Shown here: positions 34,442 to 46,542 of the stretch, piece after piece
How the letters are laid out: each line of letters begins with the position of its first letter
Position numbering within the stretch: the first letter of the stretch is position 1
Assembly (NCBI GenBank): GCA_001939145.1
Contig: LSRX01000696.1
Coordinates: 25,398-89,397, forward strand
Source: Symbiodinium microadriaticum
Taxonomy: Eukaryota; Sar; Dinophyceae; Suessiales; Symbiodiniaceae
DNA length: 64,000 nucleotides
Direction of reading: 5' to 3'
Position numbers and translations under genes: made by a program
The notes under the pieces: model-generated
What the model was told of the DNA's origin: nothing
What the model saw: the letters and a program-made list of their open reading frames with translations, nothing else
The model's database searches: none

Positions 34442-36960
34442 ACAATATTGGAAGCAATATTGATTCAAAATATTATTTCCAAAAACTGAATGGTTGATAA
34501 AAGAAATAGTAGAAATATCGATTCTAAAAAACCTCCTAAGATAATTAGTTGTCTATATCTAGAAACGAATTTCTATTTTGAAGAATATTTCTTTGTTTGA
34601 ATCGAAAAATATATTCGAGGTCTTCTTTAGATTAATCCGAATCTTTCAGAAATTTGATATGATTATCGTAAGGTTGCTTTATAACGTGTAATTTAAGCTG
34701 TCTTATATATTCTCCTATTTTGAAGAGGCGTATTTATTCGTGAGTTTGGTTCAAGAAAATATTAATAATTCGTGATTTAGGGGGCAAGTTGATGATTATC
34801 GATTAAATAATGAGAATTAATTTCTATAAAGATTTTTGATGATACGAAAATATAGAAGAAAGATTTTTTATTAAATTTGATAAGAGAAATTATTTTGTTT
34901 TTTGAAATTTTTTTAATATATTTTCATAAAAGACGGTTAGCCTTATCTATTTGGAATCGCATATTCCTTATATTTTTTATGATATTTTGATCGAATATAT
35001 GGGAACGAATATTATTTTGGATGATGAACTCGTTTTAGATGAGATTATAGATTTGATTAATATGATTATAATATTTATTTTGAAGAGTTAAGATTTTTCT
35101 CGTCGATTTGATATTTGAGCATATATATATATAGTTTTTTTTCTATATTCTTTGTTATTTGATTATTAATAATTAGAAATAATATTTACAATATGAAGCT
35201 ATTAAATAGATTCTGATATGGGAGGGTAGATATTTAATATAATTATTATAAAAATATTATAAGACACATATAAATCGAATATATGAAGTAATGAAATCTG
35301 AATATGAAATTGTATTGATACGAATCGAAAAAATGGATTCATATTATAAAATTAAGTATTTTTTTAAAATCTTTAACGGACCTTTTGAGATTATTACTAT
35401 ATGATGAATTAGCTAATAGCCAAATTTTTTTGGAATAAGGCGAAATTTTTGAATATGGTCAAAGAAAAAGAAATATTTAATAAACCGAATTGAAGGAGAG
35501 AATATGCAAATTAGGGCGAATTATTCTTCGATTATATCTAATTTTTCTCAAAAGGAAATTATGACTAGCACATAGAATGATAATTTATGTCCTTACCGAG
35601 AAAAAAAAGAAATTCGATTTATAATCTTTCAAAAAATAAATGAAGTCGAAAAATGTCTTTAGTAGAGATAATTCGAAGGACGATATGATATATCTGTCAT
35701 ATACGAAGAATTAATTGAATTATGATAATATCTAAAGAAATAAAAAAATATATTCTCTTATTTATTATGAAATTAAAATCTTACGGTCTATCTAATTAAT
35801 TTTCTCACCAAATTTCGTTTATTCGAGTTCATCGAATATTTCTAAAGCGGGCTGGGAATATACAAGGTTCAATAAGAAAAAAATTCGAAATAAGATCTCT
35901 TAATTTTAAATTTCTAATCTTTTATAGATTTTCAATCTTGGCTGAGATAATTATTAATGAATAAATAATATCTATATATTCTATCTAAAATATCTCTATG
36001 AACGAAGTTATGATTCAAAATAATCACGAGTATCATATCAAATCAATATAAATATTATCAAATGAAAGGGTCGGCATATCGAATTTATATGAATTATTAT
36101 AGTTTTGCGATGTATACGAAAAAATATCATTTATTTCTTAATCAAATGTATTATCAGAAATTATTATTAGAGACAATCAAAATAATATTAACAAAATAAT
36201 ATGTAATTTTTCGACATAATAATAAATATAAAAAATTCAAAAATCAAACCATTCAATATCTCATTTATCAAAAATCAAGTTTCTTATTCCATCAAAAATC
36301 CGAGAAAATATTTCAAATAACTCATTAAAAAATTTCCATAATTTTTTTTATAAGAATTAAAACTCTATAAGAAAGATCGAAAAATTTTTTGCAAAAGTAA
36401 AAAGAAGAAATAATACGCGAGATTTATATTTCCTTTAAAAAATATATACGGAAAAATTAGTACAATAATCTTATAGAAATATATAAATGACAAGCCTCCT
36501 ATCAATATATATCATAAAATCACGAGCCAATTCAAATATCTTCCGACCGTCCATAAAATCACGAGCCAATTCAAATATCTTCCGACCGTCCATCTAAATA
36601 ACGATTCGAAATAATTCACCAACTTTTCCTCTTCCCAAGAAAATAGAGACTTCATTTCGACATTTATATTACACTAGTGTGCGAGTCGCAGAAAAATATA
36701 TTTATATAAATAAAGATAATAGTATATTCTTCCTACCAATCTCTTCTTTATTATTAACGATCTATGCCGGTATAAGTTCTATTATTCCCCGCCGCCGCCA
36801 ATAACGATAACATAAACAAAATTTCTTGAATTTCTTTTTCGACTCAGTAAATGGAGATCATCGAGAAATCTATTCTAGATTTTTTATAATATATACATTT
36901 TTTACTCCATCGTTGAAGATTAGAAATATATCATATTTCCCAGCCAAGCTTATTATGGCA
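34442..36960. other. Sharply bounded AT-rich block without genes
   Basis: About 2.5 kb of very low GC in a window of otherwise roughly balanced composition. No frame of 60 codons is open inside it; stops occur at about the rate expected from composition. The plus strand is rich in G and poor in C on the left (I count about 15 G against 2 C in 34801-34920) and the reverse on the right (about 4 G against 19 C in 36241-36360). Remaining C on the left and G on the right lie mostly in CpG. It could be old transferred DNA, a decayed mobile element, or an unusual satellite-like region. I see no tRNA, rRNA or organelle gene in it. Confidence 0.75.
36513..36590. repeat. Perfect 39-bp tandem duplication
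   Basis: Two identical adjacent 39-base units starting CATAAAATCACGAGCC. On the minus strand the unit is 13 codons without a stop (DGRKIFELARDFM), inside a 42-codon frame. This is within the AT-rich block. Confidence 0.97.
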
Positions 36961-39130
36961 CAGATCAGCTCGTTTGCCTTCCGAATCTTCCAAAGACCTT
37001 GGTGGTGTTGTTCGTGGGGCAAAACCAGTTTCATATAGCGCCGCTCCGGCTACTCGTCAAACAAGGCATATATGTTGCTTGCGTCGTATTAGCACCTGGT
37101 AGGCTGGTAGGACCTTACAATCCCTGGCTTTGGAAATGGTTGATCCTGAATTTAGACTGAATTGAACATTAGACAAGGCAGGGCCTGATGAGAGATAATC
37201 GCAAGCTTTCGGGTGTCTGTTCTTGAGCCGCGTTTCGGACCGTCACGCAGATCAAGTGGGCTTCTAGGCTTTTTGTAAACGTTCGTAGAGGTTCCTTCAT
37301 TCGAAGCAGAGTCTCCTTCGATGGAGGTCACAACAAAAGCAGTATGTGGATGTCTGCCAATGACTGCCTGTGACCGTGCAAATTACGCAATGCATCGTAT
37401 GCCTATATCGAATATCTCTGAGGATACCGCGGCTCATCGCTTGATCCTTGGTACTCGAGTCCACACCTTAGTTGGGTGTCGCTCTGTTGGCACTCGCGGA
37501 GTAGGTTACCTCATGATTCAAGTTGCATAGGAGCGGAAGTTTTCCGTCGAACGCAGCAGAAAAATGGCCTTTCTACAGCAAGCTGGCGACACGACTAACT
37601 TGGTGCACGACCGGGTAGCTCGGATATCGAAGTAAGAAGGAGTAACCGAACAGCGTCAGTCGCGTCCCACGGCACCGCTGTGAGAATGAAGCGGAAGACT
37701 GCAAGCCACGCACTTTGCATGAAGAGCCAGGTTCTTCTTTGAACAAGCTGGGAATCTTCAGCAACACGCAGACCTGCTGGAGATCTGTCAGTGACACAGT
37801 CAAGAGGTCCTTGCAGGCAATGCTTTCCTTGCCTTGTCGACTATGTGCATGTCTGCAGCCTTGATAGCCTTTCAACGTCTTGTAAATAAAGTTCTCCACC
37901 CTCCATGTACACCGAAGCACGCACAGTTTCCACAGGACATCTATGAAGATTCCTGGGACATAGCTGTCTCTCATGTCAAATGTCAGCCGGATTTCACCGG
38001 CCTCATGGGATTGGGAGCAGGGCTTGGAAAATCCAAGTGAAAGCTCTGTGGTTCGTGGCTTGGGGTTCATGCTGCTCAAGAAGCTTATTGCTATTGTTAC
38101 TGTGATTACAGGTGTTTGTTTCTTTATTACTATGTATGTATTGTTACAATTATTACTATTCTTCTCATTATTATTTCTATTATTAATAATATGATTATTA
38201 CTATTATTATTACTAGTTATAACTAGTAACTAGTTCTACTAGTATCGATTCTATGAACCGAAAGCAGCGAAGCGCTGTTCGTGCAAGGTCGGATCACTCT
38301 TCAAGTCTTTAAGACCTTCGGCACAAACTCCCTGCATTGCAGGGGAACCGAACCAGGCCTCCCAACTCCTGGAAAATGCCACACATCTCGCACAAAAAAG
38401 CATTCAGCCTTCGGCAGCTTGCAGATCACACTTCAAGGCACCGTTATAGGAACCCTCAAAACCTGAAGGAACCCTCTTTGAAACCCTGTAGAACCGCTGA
38501 AAGTGTGCACTGCATCTCCTAGCGAAGAAAAGCTACCCACCGGAGACCGCAGCCTTGACTCAAAGACTATAGGGGCGTTAAAACTCGGTTTAAGGCTAAG
38601 GCGGTTTAGGTGTTTTAAACAAGGTGTAGGGCTTGGGGTTTGGGGAATCATACGAGGACTAGAAGGACCAAGTGCTACCTATTCAGATACTTAGTATAGT
38701 CACTCCTGAGAAGTATTGCGCACATAAGCTCCGTCAAAACCCGAGCTCTGATTTCTGATGCGCTTTTCGGTCTCTGCTGCGTCTCCTTGAGAATTCAAGA
38801 TTTTGATAGGCAAAAAAGCTGCCCAAAAGGAGCCACCAGGTTTTGGTTGTGGGTATTTGGCGAAACTCTCATGGAAGAAGCCTTGCTGAGGAGCGTGGTC
38901 ATCCCTTATTTAGCGCATTTAGAACCCAGCTCTGATTAGGCAGTTTCAGGCTCCTGTTGGCCCGAGCAGCTACCGACCTCAGAAGGATATGCAGTTCTTG
39001 TCATAGACTGTGCTGCTAGAATCTCCTAGAATGAGGTGTTCACTCGTCCACGGAGCCAAGCGCCCCGGTTGGAAAGTCTGTGCATAGGCCATCGAAGATC
39101 GCAACACCTCTACAGTGAGTTGTGGAACTC
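36961..39130. other. Intergenic, no gene recognised
   Basis: A minus frame at 37573-38079 (168 codons) is the longest and lacks a recognisable domain; the plus strand opposite is also partly open. ATT/ACT trinucleotide-rich DNA lies at 38090-38240 with an ACTAGT palindrome cluster. This is the 3' side of the ankyrin gene. Confidence 0.5.
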
Positions 39131-41882
39131 CTACAGCTTGGTTGTGCACATGTCCGAGTCTTCTGTGCCCACGTCAGAGATGCAAGCATAAGTAGGATCC
39201 GCCAATGCAGAAAGGACATAATCAGGAGCTCCCATCTCAATGGCTAAGTCGGCTGCAGTCCGCCCTCGTGCATTTCGCAGATCTGTTCGGGCTCCTGCTG
39301 CCAGCAGGGCCTTGGTAGCCTCAAAGGATGTCGTTATGATGCTGCCCATGAGAGGGGTGGCGCCGTAGTGATGGTATGCATAAGCACTCAGCTTCGATTC
39401 GCTCCATCGGTGTCGCAAACTGAGGCATCCGAACCAAATGCCTAGTGGGCTCAAAAACGGCGTTGCTAACTGGTGGTTTACATCCGCTTTCATCGTGATC
39501 AAAGCCGACATCACCTCTGCAGTTCCCGCTCCATGGAGGAGGGCATCGTGCACGGAAAGGTGAACTTCTTGACTTGGCGTCAGAGGCAGCAGTACCTTGA
39601 TAGCTTCGATGGAACCTGCAAGAGCTCCCACTCGGAAGGCGGTAGCATCCAGGATATTCCGGCGAATCGGATCTACGCCAGCCGAAAGCAAAGCATCAAT
39701 GCCATTCACGTTGTTTGCAAAGGCGGCCCAATGAAGCGCCGTCGCTCCGTAGCGATCCAGTAACCTCAAATCTGCCCGACAGCCTAAGAGGACATGGAGA
39801 GCATCGTTGTTCGAAAGGAAGGCGCACATGTGGATCAAGTGAGCGTTCTGTCCGAATGTGCTCGATGGCTGCGTATTCTCGATGCGATCATCTACATTTG
39901 CACGCATCTCTAGAAGCGCCATCATCAACAGCGGACTGCCATCCAAAGCAGCAAAGCAGACTGGAGTCCAGCCAGCAGCTGTTCGCTCAGAGACGGACTG
40001 AAAACCATTCTGGAGCAGAAAGCTTTCTGCAGCGAACTTAGCCGGGTCTTGCGTGCCGGACTGAACTGCTGGCACCAGGTCATCAATTGGGTTCAGGGGG
40101 AGACCCCTGTAGTGGACACGCTGCAGGTTCAGCATCAATCGGTAGTTGTGAACCTCGCCCTGCAGCAGATATGAGTGCAGCTTCCTCCGCACCATGCCTT
40201 GTAAAACCTGCGCTATCATTTGCCGATCCGACTCCACAGTAAAATGCCCTAGTCCTACAGGGGCCTTTTCCCGGCCGAAGGGTGCTACTTCCTCGTGGTG
40301 AGTAGCACTCTTGAACTCTACGGCGAAGCATGCATCAGCCCTTGTCGTCAGCTCTTGCGCCATGCGCTCTAACCTGCACCACCCTCGGCTTTCCCAACTG
40401 CGGCGGTTCAGAGTGAACTCCTGCTCTGTGTGCTGCACAGGGGGGCATAGGATGATGAAGAACTGGCACCTGTCCACGTAAGTCGGAATGCTTCGTATGG
40501 CCAACTGACGCGGCTGTTCGGCTGAGGCAGACTGAGGGCAGGAGAAGAAGTCGTACCAAACGAAGAGCCTCTTGGCTGACCTTCTTATGGGTAGTTCCCG
40601 AAAGTAGGGTCCCCTTTAGGGTCCTTTTTATAAGGGCGCACGGGGACCCTAACTTAGAGAACTAGGCTTATATCGGCTGGCGCCGGGTGCCAACTCAAGC
40701 CTCTTGTACCTACAGACACAATGCAGGTAGTGCATTTCGTGTTCAAGATCCGTGCCTGTTTGCACACTGCCAGAAGGCCAGAGTAACTCATTCGCGTTTT
40801 AAGTGTGCGACAAGTGGTCAAACCACGTAACTACAAACCCACCCTTTCGGAAGCACGCCACAATAAAAACATGTGCGTGGTTGTTTGAGGGCTGCCTGAT
40901 CGCTTCCTGAGTATGCTTCTTACAACTCAAACCCCGCAACACACTGCCTGGGCAGCACTTGGCATCTCCCTCATACCCTAAACCCCAAACCCTGAGCCCT
41001 ACACCCTAAGCTCAAAACCCTAAGCCGCGTAAGATCGGACATGGGGCATCTGATCGGCCGACAGATTGCCTCGCCCCCCGGTATAAAGTTCGAAGCTGAT
41101 GTTTCCGGATATCGAGCAAGCCCCCGACCTGGATTTAGGGCTCAGGGCGTCGGAACTTCGTATGTATAGGGCTTAGGGTTTATGGAGCTTAGGGTTTCGC
41201 GCGGAGGATTTAGAGCTTACAGTAGGCCGTTTTAATTTCGGGGTCCGGAGGGGTGCTTGGGGACCTACAGTAAAAAGTGGACCAAAAAAGAGGCTCGGAT
41301 TTATGGTACCCTAAACCCACAATTCCTAAATACCTGAACCCATAAATCCCTTAACCCATAAGCCCCCTAAGCTAGATCTCCAGCAAGGTTCTCAAGGAGT
41401 CGAACTACCAACCTTGGAGGCTCCCCAAGTTTTTGGATGTCGCGAGTTTCTGGAAAAATCATCTGCGCTGGAGCTTATAATGACTTAAGCAAAGGGCACC
41501 GGGGCCGTTAATAACCTAAGTAAAGAGCAGAACTCAAGAAATACGTCTTCTTGTTCTGCCACAGCGGCATAATGTTTTTCAAAGCATCCTGCAATACACA
41601 AAACTGCTCCATGTTTGGATCCGGATGAGAGGAGCTCGCCCACTGATGTGATACGAACATGGCATTGCCTTGGCTCTCGTCGGAGTTCAAGGACCCATTC
41701 GCCAGTAGCGTCTCATGTGGGACGAGTTCTTTCATGCTAATTACGACGTCGGCAGCCACCACGTACATCTCGAAGGAATGCGATGGGCTTGTTCTCAATT
41801 CCCCACCATCTCCACCCAGGAGATTCTGCGCGAGGCGCTCCAGCGGAGTGGCTTCATCTGGTGCACATGCATGCCACGACAT
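39131..41882 (-). CDS. SHQW-domain / ankyrin-repeat protein, two exons
   Basis: A predicted 591-residue soluble protein. Exon 1 is 41882-41545 (112 codons plus two bases) and exon 2 is 40568-39131. A GT-AG intron of 976 bases joins them in frame, reading NKKT then LFVWYDFFSCPQ. The N-terminal module has FVSHQW at about 76-81, HPDP at 86-89, WYDFFSCPQ at 117-125, AIRSIPTYV at 136-144 and SRGWCRLE at about 173-180. This conserved pattern is, from my knowledge, common in large dinoflagellate families; its biochemical role is unknown. Ankyrin repeats follow at about 312-560, with clear units GATALHWAAF near 387 and GATPLMGSI near 515; these are protein-binding scaffolds. An in-frame stop lies shortly upstream of the chosen ATG. 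A foldback element sits in the intron next to the acceptor. Confidence 0.85.
40592..40664. mobile_element. Foldback (MITE-like) element, family D, in an intron
   Basis: Arms TAGTTCCCGAAAGTAGGGTC and TAGTTCTCTAAGTTAGGGTC (each continuing CCC) face each other: 23 bases with 4 mismatches over a 73-bp element. It ends 23 bases from the splice acceptor of the ankyrin gene. A related half-element lies at 46508-46542. Confidence 0.7.
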
Positions 41883-42429
41883 GGCAGCTAAGCAAAACCT
41901 TTTCAGTCAGTTTGACTGAAGCATGTGCAGATGGGTGGTGAACCTTGAGACCTGGCAATAGTGCGACGTAGAGCTGAAAGAAACCGTGAAAGCAAGCTGG
42001 AGCATCTACGCACATGCACCCTGTCGATTCTAGACCGTGCATATTGAATCCTGCGCCTGCCAACATGCTTGGGACTGCGCGAGCTCTTACGACCCTTGTT
42101 TAGATGGGTCGCCAGGATCCGGCCATGATGTCGTGCAGGACTCTTCGGCCTTAGGCTGAAGCATTTCGACTTGGGTCCTAACATCATCGGCAAAAGCGCA
42201 ACCTCAAGAGTACAGTGATTATGCAAGTGCCCGTGTCGCAAGCAACACCAGAATGATCAGCAAGAGTCGTGGTAGTGATGGTGGCTGCAAAAGCAGGAGT
42301 CTATATGCCATCACGCCGTTGTGGTGCAGACGTGGTTGTTGGTGCTTTCATCGGCGCAGTTGTTTTCAGCACCATCGTCACATGAATTATCTCCGCTGGA
42401 AACATCAGCATCATCAAGAAAAAATGCAA
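41883..42429. other. Upstream region of the ankyrin gene
   Basis: It holds the probable 5' region of the minus-strand ankyrin gene. No clear promoter element or spliced-leader acceptor can be assigned. Overlapping short frames have no domain. Confidence 0.45.
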
Positions 42430-42486
42430 GAACAATAACAATAACAAGAACAAGCACAAGAACAATAAGACAAATAAGAACAACAG

Positions 42487-42520
<34 letters not shown>

Positions 42521-42527
42521 CACAACC

Positions 42528-42578
<51 letters not shown>

Positions 42579-42675
42579 TCAACATCAACATCAACATCAA
42601 CATCAACAACAACATCAACATCAACATCAACAACAACAACAACAACAACAACGACGACGACGACGACGACGACAA
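42430..42675. repeat. (CAA)n/(CGA)n/(CATCAA)n trinucleotide repeat
   Basis: AAC, GAC and ATC triplets make up about 240 bases, ending with six CGA units. The serine-, threonine-, leucine- and valine-rich frames over it are products of the repeat. Confidence 0.95.
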
Positions 42676-43860
42676 CGCTCCGACATGACGTAAACGCACG
42701 AAGCGCACATGCCGGTTGCATTGGTTTTTACAGCATTTCCGACACTTCAATGGCCGAAAACTTCGGTAGCGTCGGTAGTTTCTGTGTCTGGATTTCCACG
42801 TGGTGGCAAGTGGCGAACGCATCGCTATTTACACGGTTTTCTGTGCTTTCTATGTTTGAAAGGACACAAGATATGGCCTCGTAAGAGAAGGACAGTTCTG
42901 TAATCTGTAGTCTGATTGTTGAGAGAAAGTGCTGTAAATTACAGCATGTCGCGTTACACAGGAATTTATGTTTGGTTGGTTTTCGCTGCTTCTACACACG
43001 TTTTGCAAGGTTTTCTGTGCATTCCAGCATGACAGAGGAAGTTATGTTTGGTTAGTTGTGTCTGGTCAAAAGGTCTAGACCGGTAAAGACTGCAACCTCG
43101 CGAGCGCAAGGACAACAACAGAGCACAGCAGCACAAACCCCTACAGTGGCTCCAACAAGAGGCAAACGCGCAAAATGGCCATGCAAGTACACTGTAATTA
43201 TGTGCATATATAGCGCATGTCGATGTCCTTTAATGACGGAATTATCCCCCCCGTGCCCAGACCGACCCACCCTCTCCGCACGTATCCCTTGTGCTTTTGT
43301 GTATATGTCTATATGTGTCTGTGAACGTCGATGGCGAAGAAATGCGAAGGCAAGGAAAGACGAAAAAGAGAGCGAATGAGGTCTGTCCAACGAAGTTCAA
43401 TGACGNCCCCCCGGCCCAGACCCACCGAGAGAGAAGGAAGTCTCCCTTTTCCACATCGCAATGGACCACGTACATTAATAAGTTTCGGTCATGGAGTCGC
43501 TCTATCCCAACTCGCACTCCCACAAAAAAGGCCAAATAGAGGAACCACCATAAATTTGGATATATTCAGCACCCGAATGCAAGGGAAACGCCGCAAATAC
43601 CGAGGTTTCCGGAAGTCGCAAACACCAGGAATGACAAACACACGAAAAACACAGGAAGCACCGTAAATTTCGATATATTCAGCACCCGAATGCAAGGAAG
43701 CGCCGCAAATATCGAGGATTCCAAACGTCGCAAAAAAAAAGGAACTGCAGACACACGAAGCAACGGCGGCACCGATGCGAAAGGCCTTCGGGTGCAGGAA
43801 ACGCTTAAAAAACCGATGCCAACGGCATGTCGGGTTTGCGCGTTTGCATCATGTCGGCGC
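42676..43860. other. Unique sequence between two trinucleotide arrays
   Basis: The bases next to the first array (about 42680-42737) and those next to the second (about 43805-43862) are reverse-complement relatives. Between them lies a 113-bp tandem duplication and one ambiguous base at 43406. No gene is recognised. Confidence 0.6.
43542..43733 (+). repeat. 113-bp tandem duplication, about 1.7 copies
   Basis: GATATATTCAGCACCCGAAT appears at 43559 and 43672, and the flanking GCCGCAAATA-type words repeat with the same 113-base period and a few substitutions. Confidence 0.85.
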
Positions 43861-44143
43861 CAACAACAACAGCAACAACCACAACAACAACAGCAACAAC
43901 AACAGCAACAACAACAGCAACAACAACAACAACAATCAAGAAGAACAACAAGAACAACAAGAACAACAAGAACAACAAGAACACCACCACCACCACCACC
44001 ACCACCACCACCAACAACAACATCATCAACAACAACAACAACAGCAGCAGCAGCAACGGCAACAACAGCAACGGCAGCAGCAACGGCAACAACAGCAACG
44101 GCAACAGCAACAGCAACAGCCAGAGCAAGAGCAAGATCAAGAG

Positions 44144-44194
<51 letters not shown>

Positions 44195-44330
44195 CAACAA
44201 CAAGCCAACAACAACAACAACAGCAACAACAAAGACAAAGTTGAAAATAACGCCTGCAACACCACCACCGCCACCGCCACCGCCACCGTCAGCGCCGCCA
44301 CCACCAACAACAACAGCCGCACACGCAGTC
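43861..44330. repeat. (CAA)n/(CAG)n/(CCA)n trinucleotide repeat
   Basis: About 470 bases of AAC, AGC, CCA and ACG triplets. All three plus-strand frames are open as polyglutamine, polyasparagine or polythreonine. This is a repeat property and not evidence of a gene. Confidence 0.93.
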
Positions 44331-45736
44331 GCATTGCACGCCGGCCCGACCAGTGTGCCTCACCTAACCAAAACAAGGGGCGTGCAGTACTGGCCATAGG
44401 ACCGTCATCCTCATGTTCTGTTTGTCATCGTCATCGCCATCAGCCGTAACCGCAGCCCCATTGCTGTCATCCGGCATGTGCCTCGTGTTGAATAGCAGCT
44501 GAAAAGCCAACTGGCCATGCAGTGGATTCAGTGTGGATTCGTTGCAGAGCGTTGTGCGTAAAGCAACACTAGTCAGTCTTGACATGAAGAACTCTCCGAA
44601 GAAGGCAATCCGAATCCCATAGGATAACAACGCATGCGTGAACTTGACCTTCAACAAATACCCTAAACCCTAAGCGGCCCTAGGCCCGAATCCAGAGATC
44701 GAGGCGCCTTTTACTTTGGTTTCAGACGCCAGGATGGTTCCAGGCCCACCTGGGAAATCAAGTCCTCGGAACGCTGTCTCGGGGTTTGTTTTTGGATATT
44801 CTTCAGCGTCAAGGGCTGTTGGGCCCAGGACTAAGGCTGAACGACGTTTAGGCTATACGGTTTCGGGAGGCCTGGGCTTCATTCAGAATCTACCGCTTTG
44901 CGATTCAGGCTGGGGGTTCAGAGCTTCCTGCGTGTGGGAACGGTACGGTAGGATGTTGTATCTTCGTTGTTTAGGGTTTAGGGTTTAGGGTCTTGCAAGC
45001 TTTTGATGGCGTTCGTGAAGTTGTACCCACTGTGCAGACAACTGAACAGGCAGTGCCACACTTACACCTTGGAACCAGAAGCAGAAAGCCTGGACATCCT
45101 CATGCACTCCATGAGTACTTGCAGGCCCCTACGAAACCGCACCGGACCTTTTCCAAGCGCGACACAGCCCGCGGCTAGGGTCAAGCCCATCGGACGTCTC
45201 AATTCCAGCACATATATGATTACTCAAGGCCACAAACCCCAAAACTGACCCTAAACCCTAAACCCTAAACCCCCAAAACTGAAACAGATGAAGGATGCAC
45301 CGAGCCTCCCGCTTCACCGGGTTTGCTTCCTTTACTGAAGTGGTGATTGCTCCTGACTTCTGAGGCAGACCCTAAACCTTAAACACTAAACCCTAAACCC
45401 TATAACCCTAAACTCTAAACCTTGAACCCTACTTTACGTTTCATGGCTCGTCTCTTATCGCTGCCAAGTCTCTCCGAGCATGTTGCTGGAGTGCACATCA
45501 TGCCACTGATACCACCTACCGTCAGGTTTAGGGTTTAGGGTTTAGGGAGGTTTAGGGTTAGGTTTTGGGTTTGGGGGAGTAGATGCCACCTACCATAAGG
45601 ATTAGGGCGTCGGGTTTAGTTAAAGTTTAGATACCACCGAAGTCCATGAGAATCAGGGTTTGAGGTGCTTTGGATTACTTTTGAGCTGCCCTGCAGCCCA
45701 CTCTTGATAAGCTGCCTGCGAAGGGTTTCGCAGCTA

Positions 45737-45762
45737 ATATAGGGGCCTTAATAATTAGGGGT
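45737..45762. mobile_element. Fragment of foldback family B
   Basis: It shares ATATAGGGGCCTTAATAATT with the left arm of the element at 17466-17569. No opposite arm is visible nearby, so this is a solo arm or a decayed copy. Confidence 0.5.
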
Positions 45763-46507
45763 GCCGGAGTCTCTTGATGGATTTCTAGGGACTAGAAAAA
45801 GAACATTATTAAAATTTGCAGCAGTGATTGCCTTCAGCACAAAATATTTGAACCGACATTTGCTGCCACCAGCTACCGCCTCGGGGCCCAGGGATTAGGG
45901 TTAACAGTAGGGCTCATGGCCAACAGCGCTGGAAGACAACGTGTCGGAAGCTGGCTGCATCGAATCAAACCAGCCAGCAATTCAGATGTACCAGCAACTT
46001 CCTCAATCCTGGCCTCCGTGATCCCTGACCGTCGCCCGAGCCCTCAAACAATCAATCAAGGGACATCCTGGCTTGTCGCTGTGCCTTTTCAGCTTGGGCT
46101 GGGGGCTGGACTCCCTCATGAAAGAACAAACCAAGTTTCACAAAGGGTTGGGCGGGTTGGGTAAGCGTGCAGGGTTTCCAAAACCACTCGCCCCAATAGA
46201 CACCGCCCATCTTAACGGTTGATGTGGAGAAGGAGCCCGACATAAAACGTGGGAACATGCAACCATTAACAACGAAAGTCTGCTTCTACAAAAATACAGA
46301 ACTTGTTATTTAGGGTTGTTACAGGAAGGATGCTGCTGTCCTTCTAATTGGGGTTCAAGGTTCCGTATAAGAGTCCCTCAAACTTATTGCCCATGACACT
46401 CCTGGAAACTGGCTGAGTTGGGCGAGCCTTTGGGCAAGTCGCTTGATGCCCTGCTTCCTGGGCTGGCAGCATCGCAAACCAATGAGTCGATGAGCATGAA
46501 GAGTAAA

Positions 46508-46542
46508 AGGACCCCAAAAGGGACCCTCATTTAGAGAACTAC
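46508..46542. mobile_element. Half copy of foldback family D
   Basis: Its reverse complement carries GTAGTTCTCTAA, AGGGTCCC, TTT and GGGTCC in the same order as the left arm at 40592-40625. The second arm is missing. Confidence 0.55.

Noticed and set aside
34442..35130. Protein-like reading of the AT-rich block if stop codons are read through, as in a stop-reassigned code
   Set aside because: Stops occur in about 9 percent of codons, which is the rate expected from composition. I/F/L/K-rich translations of AT-rich DNA always look protein-like.
41380..41440. tRNA-like B-box (GTTCGACTC) on the minus strand
   Set aside because: The bases around the loop do not form a T-stem, and no A-box, anticodon stem or acceptor stem is visible.
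42301..44449. Long polyglutamine, polyasparagine and poly-leucine frames
   Set aside because: All three frames on each strand stay open because the DNA is a CAA/CAG/CCA array. The flanking unique parts match no protein.
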